Shown piece by piece: positions 7,164 to 16,691 of a DNA stretch of 64,000 bases. Both the position numbers and the translations under genes were made by a program. The notes under the pieces were generated by a model. It did no database searches and was not told the DNA's origin. It saw only the letters and a program-made list of their open reading frames with translations. The stretch comes from an uncultured Saprospiraceae bacterium. GTDB lineage: Bacteria > Bacteroidota > Bacteroidia > Chitinophagales > Saprospiraceae. Numbering within the stretch: position 1 is the stretch's first letter; the number at the start of each line of letters is the position of its first letter. The DNA lies in contig CALEYL010000040.1 of assembly GCA_937926205.1 (NCBI GenBank), positions 54,428 through 118,427 of the forward strand. Direction: 5' to 3'.

Positions 7164-8801
7164 TTAAAACCTTGCTGTAATCCCGAAAAGTGCATTCAAC
7201 CCAAAGGTTGGATAACGCTGCCAGCGCTGGCGACGATTGTTGGCAAGGTTATAGATATTGATGAACGCGCCAATGTTTTTCGAGAAGAAATAATCTGCTC
7301 CAACACTGACATCAAATAACCCATTGAGATTTCCGACCTCATTGTTGCTGTCCCGGAAAGGCAAACCATTTTCGATGAACAGTTCGCCGCGAAGCGTCAG
7401 TTTGTCTTCGAAAGTGGTGTATTTAGCCCCAACATTGATCGTAAATGCGGGTAAATGCCATGCCTTTTCTTCGTTTTTAGGCGAGAATACATTCTGCACC
7501 AGGGATCCTGTGATTGAGAATCCTTTGAAAAGCGGCGCATTGAGGGTTGCCTTCAGGGTAAAAATATCTACAGTATCATAAAGCACGTCAAAGCGTGCAA
7601 TAGAATCCGCCTGATCATTGAGCAGGAATAAAGCCAGATCATCCGCTTGCTTGTACCCCAATTGAGCATTGTAGTCTATCCCGGATATGTTCCCTTTTAC
7701 CCCGCCATAGAGGTTGATGTAGCGGGTATTCTGGATGTTGATCCGAGATGAAATGTACGGGTTATATTCGCTCAGGGTCCGGAAATCATTTTTCTGTAGA
7801 CTGCCATCGGCGCCAATAAACGCGCCTACTACCCCTTCAATGATGTTGGCGCTGACCTCTAAATCAGGAAAGACGAAAAATTTATCATTGCTGGTGGCTA
7901 CGTTGATACCGATTTTGGCGCGAAAACGATCGCTGTGGAAGGTAAAATTGGGTTGCAGGTAAAAGTTGTTCAACGATTGTTTCGCCGTATCGCGGTAGGA
8001 AGTCAGATCCGTTTTTAATCCGATGCGGAGCGGGTGCTTTTCATTAAACCACTTAGTGGCATTCAAATCGAGATCAAATCCGGTTTCCCTGGCGGCATAA
8101 TTGTCGCTCAGGCTGTAGAGCTTGAATCCGGCGTAATAATTCAAATCTCCCTGAGTTCTTACCCCATTGTAAATGCTCAATCCTGCATCAAAGGTTGAAA
8201 AGCGTTGTTTCACCTCATCCGGCTCAAAACTAAAATTCGTGCCTGTCTCTTCGTTCAGGTCATTGTAACCATAATAATAGACAGAATTACGGGTGTAACC
8301 AAGATTGCCGCCAACTGCAAAACCTTCATCAAAGTAGTAAGCGCCTTTGACTCCGGCATGGGTATCACTGAAGCGTTGGTTTTCAATGTTCTTTGTGTTG
8401 TTGGCAGAATGGTGCAATAAGTCCAGCCCGAAATCAAGATTTTTACTGGAAATGTCATAAGACCCCTCGCCGTAAAAAGCATTTGGAAATCCGGCGCCAA
8501 GTTTGGCATAGCCATTATACCCCTTTGCCACCGCTTCACTGCGCATGCCAAGCGGGCGAATTTTGGGCGGCAGGTATTCAACAGCCAGCGTTTTCGGGAT
8601 CACATCGTATTGCTGACGACGGGTTGCCGTGTCCAACTGTGGCAAGGTTGGTTTTAAGCCGATTTTTTCGGTTTCCAAAAGGCGCGCCTCAAAATTTTTC
8701 ACCACATCAACCTGCCCTGCCGGGAGGTCTTTCTGAGCCTGTAACAAGCCCGATGCCAGAGACATGGTCACAAACAAAAGCGCTATTCTTATCTTAGTCA
8801 T
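7164..8801 (-). CDS. Putative outer-membrane beta-barrel protein (TonB-receptor-like barrel)
   Basis: 545 residues from the ATG at 8801, which places the signal peptide (MTKIRIALLFVTMSLASGLLQAQ) first. After a polar linker with YLPPKIRPLGMRS at about residue 85 the protein is a long series of amphipathic beta strands with aromatic ends and closes with the BAM-type C-terminal phenylalanine (FGITARF). No plug domain is seen, so it is a barrel related to TonB-dependent receptors but not a canonical one. It sits 45 bp downstream of a 1041-residue TPR protein in the same direction, so the two are likely co-transcribed and may form one envelope complex. Substrate unknown. Confidence 0.7.
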   Translation of the reverse strand: MTKIRIALLFVTMSLASGLLQAQKDLPAGQVDVVKNFEARLLETEKIGLKPTLPQLDTATRRQQYDVIPKTLAVEYLPPKIRPLGMRSEAVAKGYNGYAKLGAGFPNAFYGEGSYDISSKNLDFGLDLLHHSANNTKNIENQRFSDTHAGVKGAYYFDEGFAVGGNLGYTRNSVYYYGYNDLNEETGTNFSFEPDEVKQRFSTFDAGLSIYNGVRTQGDLNYYAGFKLYSLSDNYAARETGFDLDLNATKWFNEKHPLRIGLKTDLTSYRDTAKQSLNNFYLQPNFTFHSDRFRAKIGINVATSNDKFFVFPDLEVSANIIEGVVGAFIGADGSLQKNDFRTLSEYNPYISSRINIQNTRYINLYGGVKGNISGIDYNAQLGYKQADDLALFLLNDQADSIARFDVLYDTVDIFTLKATLNAPLFKGFSITGSLVQNVFSPKNEEKAWHLPAFTINVGAKYTTFEDKLTLRGELFIENGLPFRDSNNEVGNLNGLFDVSVGADYFFSKNIGAFINIYNLANNRRQRWQRYPTFGLNALFGITARF

Positions 8802-8846
8802 GTTATTGATTCGTTTTGATGTTGTAAAATCCAAATGCCACGCAGC

Positions 8847-11800
8847 TTAGTTGCCACGATCCAGATCCAGAATATTTGAATCCGGTTCCCGGTTCAAGCG
8901 GCTCGACTGATTCAGTTGCTGGTTGATTTTTGCAAGTTTGGCCCGGGCGATACTCACCAATTCCGGATCTTCGCTGTAATTTTCCAGCAAAGCCTCCAGG
9001 GCTGCACGGGCGTTGTACAAATCCCCTTTATCTGCAAAAATATCAGACAGCAGGATCACACTTTTAGCCACCCAGTACGGGTAGGCCGAGCTTTCCTTGT
9101 TGGCATTGATGCAAAGCTCCTGCGCCTTATTCAAATCGCGCTTTAGGTAATAGATGTTGGCAATCAGATAGCGTGCTTCTGCCGTTTGCTCATTGTCGCT
9201 GATGCGAACCACTTCATTCAGGGCAGAAAGCGCATTGTCGTAATCGCGCTGGTCGAATGAAATTTTTCCGATGTAAAAATTAGACGTCGCTTTGTGGGCC
9301 GTAGTGGCGTTGGGGTTGTTGGCAACTTTACGGGATAATGCCAGCACCGCCTGGGTATTTCCAATCCGGTAGGCACTGCGCATGGCCCCCAATTGCGCTT
9401 CAAAGCGCATGGTTTCATTCGTAGCTGCGGCCTCCATCTTGGTATACAAATCGTAGGACTTATTGAAATTCTGTTCAGAGTTATAGGCAATGATCGCCGC
9501 CTTTTCGAGCGCTTTCACATAGTTCGCACTAGGTCCGCGTCCTATCACATACTCATAATCTTTTAAAGCTTCCGTATAACGTCTCAGTGCGGCATAAGAC
9601 TCTCCCCGGTGATAATAAGCCAACAGCGTGGAGCGGCCATTCGGGTATTTCCGGATGTAATCGGTGTAGCCTTCAATGGCCCGGGTGTAATTGGCATTTT
9701 CGTATTGAACCTCGGCAGCTTTAAAGTTGATCGAATCCTTGGACGCACTGTCCACTTTGTAGCCAGGCACTGTTTCTAAGAAAGCAAAATACTCATCAGT
9801 TTTACCAAGGTCTCTTACGTAAATCTCCTCCAGGGCGGCCAGTGCCAGGCTCGCTTCTCCCGGCTGAGGGTTGTAAGAAAACACCTGTTTGTAATAATTG
9901 ATGGCCGATTCCGGGCTTCCCTGGTTGTAGCTCACTAATCCAAGCTGGAGCAAAGCCTGCACGATGAGATCGGATTTGTTTTTGTAATCGCTGACGAGTT
10001 TCCGCAAAGGAATCAGTGCATTGCTCAACTGCCCCATCTCCTGATAGGTGATTCCCAGCTGTAGCAAAGCGTCGTCTGCGTATTCAGAATCGGGGAATTC
10101 TCTTGGAATGCGCTCGAGGGCGAGGATTTTGTCCGTGGTGCGCCCCCGGAGGCCTTCAATTATGGCCTTCTGGTAAATCGCGTAGACAAATCCGGCATAA
10201 CGCGAATTGATGGCTTCATCATAATAGGTAACCGCATCAGCATATTGGTTGCGTTTGAAATAGCAGTCGCCAAGGCGCATGGTTGCATCGCCCAGTACTT
10301 TGTTTTTCACATCCGTACTGTTGATGAAGTTTTTATTGCGTTTGATGCCGGCAGTTGCCTCCCGGAAAAATCCGAGTGCCGCATTGTGATTGTTTTGTTT
10401 CAGGTAGTTATATCCCTGAATGTAGTTGGCTGTAAAAAGAGAAGATTCATCGGGCAGGTTGCTCATGGTTTTCGCAAGGGTCAGGAATTGGTCCATCAAC
10501 TTGGTACTCTGGGGGTATTGCTCCTGCTGGTGGGCAATATCTGCCTGCCAAAAGATCGTCAGGGCTTTTGTCCTGAGATCAATCGGATTTTTCATGGCCT
10601 TCTCAAAATAAGTCTTCGCTTCATTCAGATCGTTTTCGCCCATCAATTGCAAGCCGCGGAAATAGGCTACTTTTTGGTAGCTTTCCTTCAGTTGAGGGGT
10701 TCGGGAAGATTCGGGTATTTTTTCGATGACTTCCATGGCCTGCTTGTAATCGCGGTAGCTCAGGAAGATATCTCCCATTAAAGCCTGCGCTTCATTGTAG
10801 TACCTTGAATTTGGCTTGAAAGTCTGCAAAGCGGCAATGGCTTCACGCGGGTCTTTCAACTCGTAGCTCAATTTGGCGTAATTGAACAAGGCATCCTCCG
10901 TCAACTGGATGTCGTACGACATGCGCTTGGCGTTGCCAAAAGCCGTGCGGGCGTTTGATTTTTGATTCAGCTTCAGGTAGCAATCGCCAAGATAGTACAT
11001 GGCCATCTGCCCCAGCTTGGAATCCAGACCGGCGAGTTCTTTGAAACTCTGAACCGCTTTTTGATAATTATTGGTTTTGTATTGCGTAAAGCCGAGTTGG
11101 TAAAACTCTTCAGGGCGCAGTTTCCCGGTATTTGCAGCATAATATTCGAGGTGTTCCAGCGCTTCGGGGTAGTTGCCTTTTTCAAAATAGGCCTGCCCGA
11201 GCAATTGCTTCAGCTCTTTGTAGTTCTGAACGCCGCGTTCGTTTACTTTAGCTTCGGCATATTTGATGAGTTCATCGTACTGCCTTTCAGCAAAATAAAT
11301 TTGTGCAATATAATAAGGTATCTGGGCTTTGTATTTTGGTTTTTTCTCTACGATGCGAAACTGTTTAATGGCGTCGTTGTAATTGCCTTCAAAAAAATAG
11401 CACATCCCGAGGTAGTAATTCGTCGGTTCGTAATACTCCCCTTCGATGGAAGCAATTTCCTTAAAGCTCGATTTTGCGTTGGCAAACCGTTTTTTTACAA
11501 AGTGCGCATAGCCGGTTTTGAATTTCACCTCCGTTCGCTGCTCTCTGGTCATTCCGGATGATGGCGCTTTGCCATAATATTCAATGGCTTTGTCGTATTG
11601 CTCCGTGTTGTAGTAATAATTCGCGATTTCCACCAGTGCTTCATTGGCAATTGGGTCCGGCGAATGGGTTCGGATAAAGTCGAGGATAAGTTTTTCACCA
11701 TCCTTGGCATTGAGCAGTACCGCACATTTGGCCCGGTAAAATTCTGCTTTGGTGCGCAGCAAATCTGCCGTTGGTTCATTCACCGGCAAAAGTAGTTCTA

Positions 11801-11972
11801 TGGTTTTCTTAAACTCCTGCTGGGCTTTTGCATACAGCAATTGGTCTAAAAAAACAGTGCCGCGCTTGTAGGCTTCATTGGCTTCTGTAAAAACGGTCGT
11901 TTGCTGGCCGAACAGAGACAGTGCAAAGAATACTGCCGGCAATAACAGGGCAAATCGTCGAGTCATTAACAT
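8847..11972 (-). CDS. Exported tetratricopeptide-repeat protein, 1041 residues
   Basis: The start is taken as the ATG at 11972 (11966 is an alternative). Both give a signal peptide (TRRFALLLPAVFFALSLFGQ), while the longer upstream frame overlaps the promoter. The mature protein is almost wholly TPR-like helix pairs: A-x-x-x-Y-x-x-A and YYLGDCYLKLNQKSNA-type units repeat about every 34-37 residues from residue 30 to about 1010. It ends in a polar tail (SSRLNREPDSNILDLDRGN). Such scaffolds in Bacteroidota act in the periplasm in protein-protein assembly. The adjacent barrel gene suggests a joint outer-membrane role. No enzymatic domain is seen. Confidence 0.85.
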   Translation of the reverse strand: MLMTRRFALLLPAVFFALSLFGQQTTVFTEANEAYKRGTVFLDQLLYAKAQQEFKKTIELLLPVNEPTADLLRTKAEFYRAKCAVLLNAKDGEKLILDFIRTHSPDPIANEALVEIANYYYNTEQYDKAIEYYGKAPSSGMTREQRTEVKFKTGYAHFVKKRFANAKSSFKEIASIEGEYYEPTNYYLGMCYFFEGNYNDAIKQFRIVEKKPKYKAQIPYYIAQIYFAERQYDELIKYAEAKVNERGVQNYKELKQLLGQAYFEKGNYPEALEHLEYYAANTGKLRPEEFYQLGFTQYKTNNYQKAVQSFKELAGLDSKLGQMAMYYLGDCYLKLNQKSNARTAFGNAKRMSYDIQLTEDALFNYAKLSYELKDPREAIAALQTFKPNSRYYNEAQALMGDIFLSYRDYKQAMEVIEKIPESSRTPQLKESYQKVAYFRGLQLMGENDLNEAKTYFEKAMKNPIDLRTKALTIFWQADIAHQQEQYPQSTKLMDQFLTLAKTMSNLPDESSLFTANYIQGYNYLKQNNHNAALGFFREATAGIKRNKNFINSTDVKNKVLGDATMRLGDCYFKRNQYADAVTYYDEAINSRYAGFVYAIYQKAIIEGLRGRTTDKILALERIPREFPDSEYADDALLQLGITYQEMGQLSNALIPLRKLVSDYKNKSDLIVQALLQLGLVSYNQGSPESAINYYKQVFSYNPQPGEASLALAALEEIYVRDLGKTDEYFAFLETVPGYKVDSASKDSINFKAAEVQYENANYTRAIEGYTDYIRKYPNGRSTLLAYYHRGESYAALRRYTEALKDYEYVIGRGPSANYVKALEKAAIIAYNSEQNFNKSYDLYTKMEAAATNETMRFEAQLGAMRSAYRIGNTQAVLALSRKVANNPNATTAHKATSNFYIGKISFDQRDYDNALSALNEVVRISDNEQTAEARYLIANIYYLKRDLNKAQELCINANKESSAYPYWVAKSVILLSDIFADKGDLYNARAALEALLENYSEDPELVSIARAKLAKINQQLNQSSRLNREPDSNILDLDRGN

Positions 11973-11998
11973 GGTTGTTTTGTTTTCTACTATAAATG

Positions 11999-12031
11999 CA
12001 AAGGTAAAAACACTACGGGCTTTACCCACAA
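11999..12031 (-). promoter_or_regulatory. Promoter of the TPR/beta-barrel operon
   Basis: On the minus strand TTG (12031-12029) is followed after 22 bp by TACCTTTG (12006-11999), an exact Bacteroidota -33/-7 pair. It lies 26 bp before the ATG at 11972 and so supports that start. Confidence 0.6.
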
Positions 12032-12246
12032 GCCGCAAATTAAGAACTGTATACAGATTCGCAAACCTACGGCGAGAAGATATAATTGTGTTCCCGCAAT
12101 GAAATTACAAAAAAATTAACGAATGCTGAGGCTAGATAAGTACCTTTACATCCCGTAATGATACGAAAGAGACGGAAAGAAAGCAGAAGTGCTTACCACA
12201 CATTGGTTTCCGTCTGATCCTGTTTAATGTCAACATCACATTCACT

Positions 12247-13893
12247 ATGACAAAGTACGTATTTGTTACGGGGGGCGTTACTTCTTCGCTGGGTAAAGGC
12301 ATCATTTCCGCTTCACTGGCTAAATTACTTCAGGCCAGAGGCTTCTCCGTCACCATCCAAAAGTTTGATCCCTACATCAATGTTGATCCGGGCACACTCA
12401 ATCCTTACGAGCACGGAGAATGCTACGTAACCGACGACGGGGCTGAAACCGACCTCGACCTGGGTTACTACGAGCGCTTCCTCAACCGACCTACCTCACA
12501 GGCGAATAATGTGACTACCGGCAGGATTTATCAAACGGTCATCGAAAAGGAACGAGACGGCGAGTACCTCGGCAAAACGGTACAGGTCATTCCCCACATC
12601 ACCGACGAGATCAAGCGACGCGCTCAGTTGCTGGGTAGCCAGCACCGGTATGACATCGTCATTACGGAACTGGGCGGCACCGTCGGCGACATTGAATCCC
12701 TTCCCTATCTGGAGGCGCTCCGGCAATTGCGCTGGGAATTGGGACGCGACAACTGCCTGGTGATTCACCTGACCCTTATCCCTTACCTCAATGCTGCTAA
12801 AGAGCTGAAAACCAAGCCCACACAGCATTCGGTTAAAGAATTGCAAAAGACGGGTATCCAGCCGGATATTCTGGTTTGCCGTACAGAACACCCACTGAAT
12901 CCTGACATTCGCAGAAAACTGGCCTTGTTTTGCAATGTTGAAATTGGCTCGGTCATCGAAGCCATTGACGCAGAAAGCATTTACGATGTGCCCCTGCTCA
13001 TGCTGAAAGAAAACTTAGACACCACCGTTATTTCCAAACTGCGCCTTCCCGACAAGCAGGAACCCAATCTGCGCGCCTGGAAGAGTTTCCTCGGCAAGCT
13101 GAAAACGCCTACACAGGAAGTCCGTATTGCTTTGGTGGGCAAATACAACGAGTTGCAGGACGCCTATAAATCCATACACGAATCTTTTGTACATGCCGGC
13201 GCCATGAATGAATGCAAGGTCAAAGTTGTGCCCATTCATTCGGAAGCCTTAGACGTGGATGACATTGCCCTTGCCCGCCTGTTAGATGGCCTTGACGGCA
13301 TTCTGGTTGCTCCCGGATTCGGAGAACGCGGCATCGCCGGTAAAATCAAAGCCATCCGCTTTGCCCGTGAAAATGAGGTGCCGTTTTTTGGAATTTGCCT
13401 CGGTATGCAGTGTGCTGTTGTCGAATTTTCAAGAAATGTGCTAGGGATCAGCGAAGCTACTTCTACAGAGATTGACCCCGAAGCAAAAGAACCTGTTATT
13501 GATCTGATGGAAACTCAGAAAGGCGTTAAGGCTAAAGGCGCCACCATGCGCCTTGGCGCTTATGAATGTGAATTGAAAAGAAAATCTAAGGTGCAAGCCA
13601 TTTATGGCAGCCTGAAAATCAGCGAGCGCCACCGCCATCGCTACGAGTTCAACAACGCTTACAGGGATCGAATTGAAAAAGCCGGGCTCATTCCAAGCGG
13701 CATCAATCCGGTGTCAGATTTGGTGGAAGTAGTAGAATTAAAAGACCACCCCTGGTTCATTGGCGTGCAGTTTCACCCGGAATTAAAAAGCACTGTGGAA
13801 AACCCACATCCGCTTTTTGTTTCCTTTGTTAAAGCGGCAAAGGACTATAAGCTCAAAAAAACTGAGTTGTTTCACACAGCCGGCGCGGAGTAA
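12247..13893 (+). CDS. pyrG: CTP synthase
   Basis: 548 residues, the usual length. Converts UTP to CTP with glutamine and ATP, the last step of pyrimidine nucleotide synthesis. The N-terminal synthetase domain opens with KYVFVTGGVTSSLGKGIISASLA and carries the KFDPYINVDPGTL block. The C-terminal class I glutamine amidotransferase domain (about 295-540) has the nucleophile in GICLGMQCAVVEF and the His/Glu pair in GVQFHPELKS. It stands alone, with the next gene 140 bp downstream. Confidence 0.98.
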   Translation: MTKYVFVTGGVTSSLGKGIISASLAKLLQARGFSVTIQKFDPYINVDPGTLNPYEHGECYVTDDGAETDLDLGYYERFLNRPTSQANNVTTGRIYQTVIEKERDGEYLGKTVQVIPHITDEIKRRAQLLGSQHRYDIVITELGGTVGDIESLPYLEALRQLRWELGRDNCLVIHLTLIPYLNAAKELKTKPTQHSVKELQKTGIQPDILVCRTEHPLNPDIRRKLALFCNVEIGSVIEAIDAESIYDVPLLMLKENLDTTVISKLRLPDKQEPNLRAWKSFLGKLKTPTQEVRIALVGKYNELQDAYKSIHESFVHAGAMNECKVKVVPIHSEALDVDDIALARLLDGLDGILVAPGFGERGIAGKIKAIRFARENEVPFFGICLGMQCAVVEFSRNVLGISEATSTEIDPEAKEPVIDLMETQKGVKAKGATMRLGAYECELKRKSKVQAIYGSLKISERHRHRYEFNNAYRDRIEKAGLIPSGINPVSDLVEVVELKDHPWFIGVQFHPELKSTVENPHPLFVSFVKAAKDYKLKKTELFHTAGAE

Positions 13894-13987
13894 TTTGTGG
13901 TCGGCAGGGCAAGCTTACCGAAAGCTAACAATTTGTAGAATACTTTCACCTTGTTACTTCTTCTATAAACAAGCTGTGTTTTTTAGT

Positions 13988-13995
13988 TACATTTG
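13988..13995 (+). promoter_or_regulatory. -7 promoter element for the nuclease-polX operon
   Basis: TACATTTG matches TAnnTTTG exactly and lies 38 bp before the ATG at 14034. This also argues against the upstream TTG at 14019 as the start. Confidence 0.45.
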
Positions 13996-14033
13996 TCGCG
14001 TGCTATTATTGAAAAACCTTGACACGCCTGAAC

Positions 14034-14897
14034 ATGATACAAAAACGCCTGCCTGTATGGACGGGAATGGTATTTGCCCTGCTGTTTGCTGCCTGCGAAA
14101 AAGAGTCAGCCCCCATTCAAACCGAAGACAGCCGCTACGACCACTTGCTGATGGGTAACCCCAGCGAAGCCCGTACGGATGAAGCCATGGAAGAAAATTA
14201 CCTCATTGAGTTGCCGCAATATGTATTGTCTTACAGCCGCTCTAAAGGCACGCCCAATTGGGTGAGTTGGTACCTGAATGAGGAATGGACCGGAAATGCG
14301 CCAAGGCAGGACGATTTTCGCGCTTATGAAAACCTGCCCGACGGCTGGTATCGCGTTGATTATTACGATTACAATTTCAGCCTGACCGGATTTAACCGGG
14401 GGCACAATTGTCCTTCTGCAGACCGCACCGTTACGCAGGCCGACAACTCCGCTACCTTCTACATGATCAACATGATTCCCCAGGCGCCTGAACACAACAG
14501 CGGTATCTGGGCCGACATGGAACAATATTCGCGCGAATTGGCCCATCGCGGAAATGAAGTGTATACCATCATGGGGGTGGCCGGCAAAGGCGGAACCGGC
14601 GACGAAGGTTATTTTGAAAAAATATCCAGCGGGCGTATAACGGTGCCAAGGTATATCTGGAAAGTGCTTGTCGTATTGCCGGAAGGCGTAAACGACCTCG
14701 AACGCGTTGACGAAAGCACGCGCATCATTGCCGTTTGGACAGAAAACAAAAATATTGCAAGTGCCCGACCCTGGCAGGATTACCGGGTTTCCGTTGACGA
14801 CATTGAAGCCGAAACAGGGCTGAACCTCCTCTCTGCTTTGCCGGAATGGGTGCAGGAGGAGGTGGAAGCCAAAGTGGATAAGGTGCGAATTAACTAG
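14034..14897 (+). CDS. DNA/RNA non-specific endonuclease (NUC family), lipoprotein
   Basis: 287 residues from the ATG at 14034; the frame can be read from a TTG at 14019 but the ATG gives a normal lipoprotein leader. The lipobox is LFAAC with Cys at about residue 20, so the enzyme is probably anchored outside the inner membrane, in the outer membrane. The beta-beta-alpha-metal nuclease core has the catalytic block NRGHNCPSADRT (the DRGH motif with Asn for Asp, the His being the general base) and the metal-binding NMIPQAPEHNSGIWADME. The family degrades DNA and RNA without sequence preference, often for nutrient scavenging. It is 8 bp upstream of polX and probably in the same transcript. Confidence 0.88.
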   Translation: MIQKRLPVWTGMVFALLFAACEKESAPIQTEDSRYDHLLMGNPSEARTDEAMEENYLIELPQYVLSYSRSKGTPNWVSWYLNEEWTGNAPRQDDFRAYENLPDGWYRVDYYDYNFSLTGFNRGHNCPSADRTVTQADNSATFYMINMIPQAPEHNSGIWADMEQYSRELAHRGNEVYTIMGVAGKGGTGDEGYFEKISSGRITVPRYIWKVLVVLPEGVNDLERVDESTRIIAVWTENKNIASARPWQDYRVSVDDIEAETGLNLLSALPEWVQEEVEAKVDKVRIN

Positions 14898-14905
14898 AAC
14901 CAATT

Positions 14906-16558
14906 ATGCTCAGCAATAAAGAAATCGCCAAAACTTTTCAGTTGCTCGGCAACATCATGGAGTTGCACGGGGAAAATCCTTTTAAGATTCGCTCTTACCA
15001 AAACGCCTACATTACCCTGCGCAAAACAGAACGGCCGCTTTCAGAAATGAGCGATGCGGAAATTTCTGCGATAAAAGGTGTTGGTGATAAAATTGCCGCC
15101 AAAATCAGGGAATTGCTCGAAACCGGCAAGATGGCCACATTGGAAAAATACAAAGCCGACACACCGGAAGGCATACAGGAAATGCTGACCATGAAAGGTT
15201 TTGGCCCTAAAAAGGTTCTGGCGGTATGGAAAGAACTGGGCGTGGAAACCGCCGGTGAATTGCTTTATGCAGTGAATGAAAACCGGCTGGTGGAATTGAA
15301 AGGATTCGGCCAGAAATCGCAGGAGGAACTCAAGAAGCTGCTGGAGTATTTCCTGAAATCCAAAAATAAATTCCATTTCGGCAGTTTGTATCCTGCAGCT
15401 GTGAAATTGACACAACAACTGCGGGATCAGTTTCCGGATGCAAAAATCAGTTTTTGCGGGGCTATGCGGCGCTGCGAGGACATCGTGGAGCGCATTGAAA
15501 TCCTGCTGGGATGGGACGGCGACAAAACATTGCTCCGGCAATTGCCTTTTTTGCAGGAAATATCGGTTGAAGATTATGGAGTAAACGGAAAGACCACAGA
15601 GGAGGAGTTGCCGGTGGCCATTTTCCTCTGCCCTGAAGCAGCTTTCGGCTCTAAATTGTTCCGCTTCACCGGTAGTGAATCCTTTCTGGAAGCTTTTGTG
15701 GCACGCCATCCCGGGCTTGATTTCAAAAACCTTTCAGAAGAAGCCCAGGTCTTTGAAAAAGCAGGACGCGCTTATATCGAACCGGAATTGCGAAGCCAGC
15801 CCCGGGCACTGGATTTAACGGTTCAGCCAAAACTGATCGAAGCCGCTGATGTTAAAGGCGTTATCCACACCCACACAACTTACAGCGATGGACAACATAC
15901 CCTGCGCGAAATGGCCCTGCATGCCAAATCGCTGGGCTATGGGTACATCGGCATTACCGACCACTCCAAATCTGCTTTTTATGCCAATGGTCTGCAACCC
16001 GATCGCGTTTTAAAGCAGATGGCGGAAATCGACCAGTTGAACACCGAATTGGCGCCATTCCGCATTTTCAAAGGCATCGAAAGCGATATCCTCAACGACG
16101 GTTCGCTGGATTATGAAGAGGCGCTGCTCCAACAATTTGACTTCATCATTGCATCCGTGCATTCCAATCTGCGCATGGACGAAGAAAAAGCGACCCGCCG
16201 TTTATTGGGAGCCATTGAAAACCCTTACACCAGCATACTCGGGCATCCCAGCGGCAGACTGCTTTTGTCGCGCCCGGGATACCCCCTCGACTACAAAAAA
16301 ATCATTGACGCCTGTGCAGCCAATCGCGTCGCCATTGAAATTAACGCCAGCCCTTATCGGCTTGACTTAGACTGGCAATGGATTCCCTACGCAATGGAAA
16401 AAGGCGTACTCCTGTCCATCAATCCGGATGCGCACAGCAAGGAAGGTATGGCCGATATTTTTTACGGCGTATGCGCATCGCGTAAAGGCGGATTGACCGC
16501 TGAAGCCTGTCTGAATACACGCGATGCTGCTGGTTTTCAAGAATTAACAGGTCGTTAA
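14906..16558 (+). CDS. PolX-type protein: HhH, degenerate family X polymerase and intact PHP phosphoesterase domains
   Basis: 550 residues with the bacterial PolX layout: helix-hairpin-helix N-terminus (about 1-150, with KGVGDKIAAKI and LKGFGQKSQEEL), palm/thumb (about 160-300), and a C-terminal PHP domain (about 315-550). The PHP ligands all look present: HTHTTYSDG at 321-329, ITDHS, FKGIESD, SVHSNL, LGHPSG and NPDAHS. The polymerase centre is not: where active enzymes have GDIDIL this has ERIEIL (195-200), and the third aspartate (VDLR) is VAIF (237-240). PolX fills gaps in base-excision repair; this copy is probably a PHP-dependent 3'-5' exonuclease or AP-site enzyme without polymerase activity. 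Confidence 0.88.
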   Translation: MLSNKEIAKTFQLLGNIMELHGENPFKIRSYQNAYITLRKTERPLSEMSDAEISAIKGVGDKIAAKIRELLETGKMATLEKYKADTPEGIQEMLTMKGFGPKKVLAVWKELGVETAGELLYAVNENRLVELKGFGQKSQEELKKLLEYFLKSKNKFHFGSLYPAAVKLTQQLRDQFPDAKISFCGAMRRCEDIVERIEILLGWDGDKTLLRQLPFLQEISVEDYGVNGKTTEEELPVAIFLCPEAAFGSKLFRFTGSESFLEAFVARHPGLDFKNLSEEAQVFEKAGRAYIEPELRSQPRALDLTVQPKLIEAADVKGVIHTHTTYSDGQHTLREMALHAKSLGYGYIGITDHSKSAFYANGLQPDRVLKQMAEIDQLNTELAPFRIFKGIESDILNDGSLDYEEALLQQFDFIIASVHSNLRMDEEKATRRLLGAIENPYTSILGHPSGRLLLSRPGYPLDYKKIIDACAANRVAIEINASPYRLDLDWQWIPYAMEKGVLLSINPDAHSKEGMADIFYGVCASRKGGLTAEACLNTRDAAGFQELTGR

Positions 16559-16566
16559 CACTCATT

Positions 16567-16590
16567 GGAAGCCCATTAACAGGGCTTTCC
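16567..16590 (+). terminator. Weak hairpin after polX
   Basis: GGAAGCCC (16567-16574) pairs with GGGCTTTCC (16582-16590) across a 7-nt loop, just after the polX stop. The following bases are only modestly T-rich. Confidence 0.35.
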
Positions 16591-16646
16591 TGTACTTCCA
16601 AATATCTTTGCCACATTAATGGTGAAAAAATCTGAGTGGAAACACT

Positions 16647-16654
16647 TAATTTTG
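16647..16654 (+). promoter_or_regulatory. -7 promoter element for the DUF1573 lipoprotein
   Basis: TAATTTTG matches TAnnTTTG exactly, 37 bp before the ATG at 16692. No TTG at the usual -33 spacing. Confidence 0.45.
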
Positions 16655-16691
16655 CGCCGCTTTTTGGCAACTAATTTTTTGTAACTTAAAA

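Noticed and set aside
10245..11561. Plus-strand open frames opposite the TPR gene
   Set aside because: Antisense shadows of repeat-rich coding sequence without start signals or recognisable domains.
14106..14903. 265-codon minus-strand frame opposite the nuclease gene
   Set aside because: The plus frame has a lipobox and complete nuclease motifs; the antisense frame has none.
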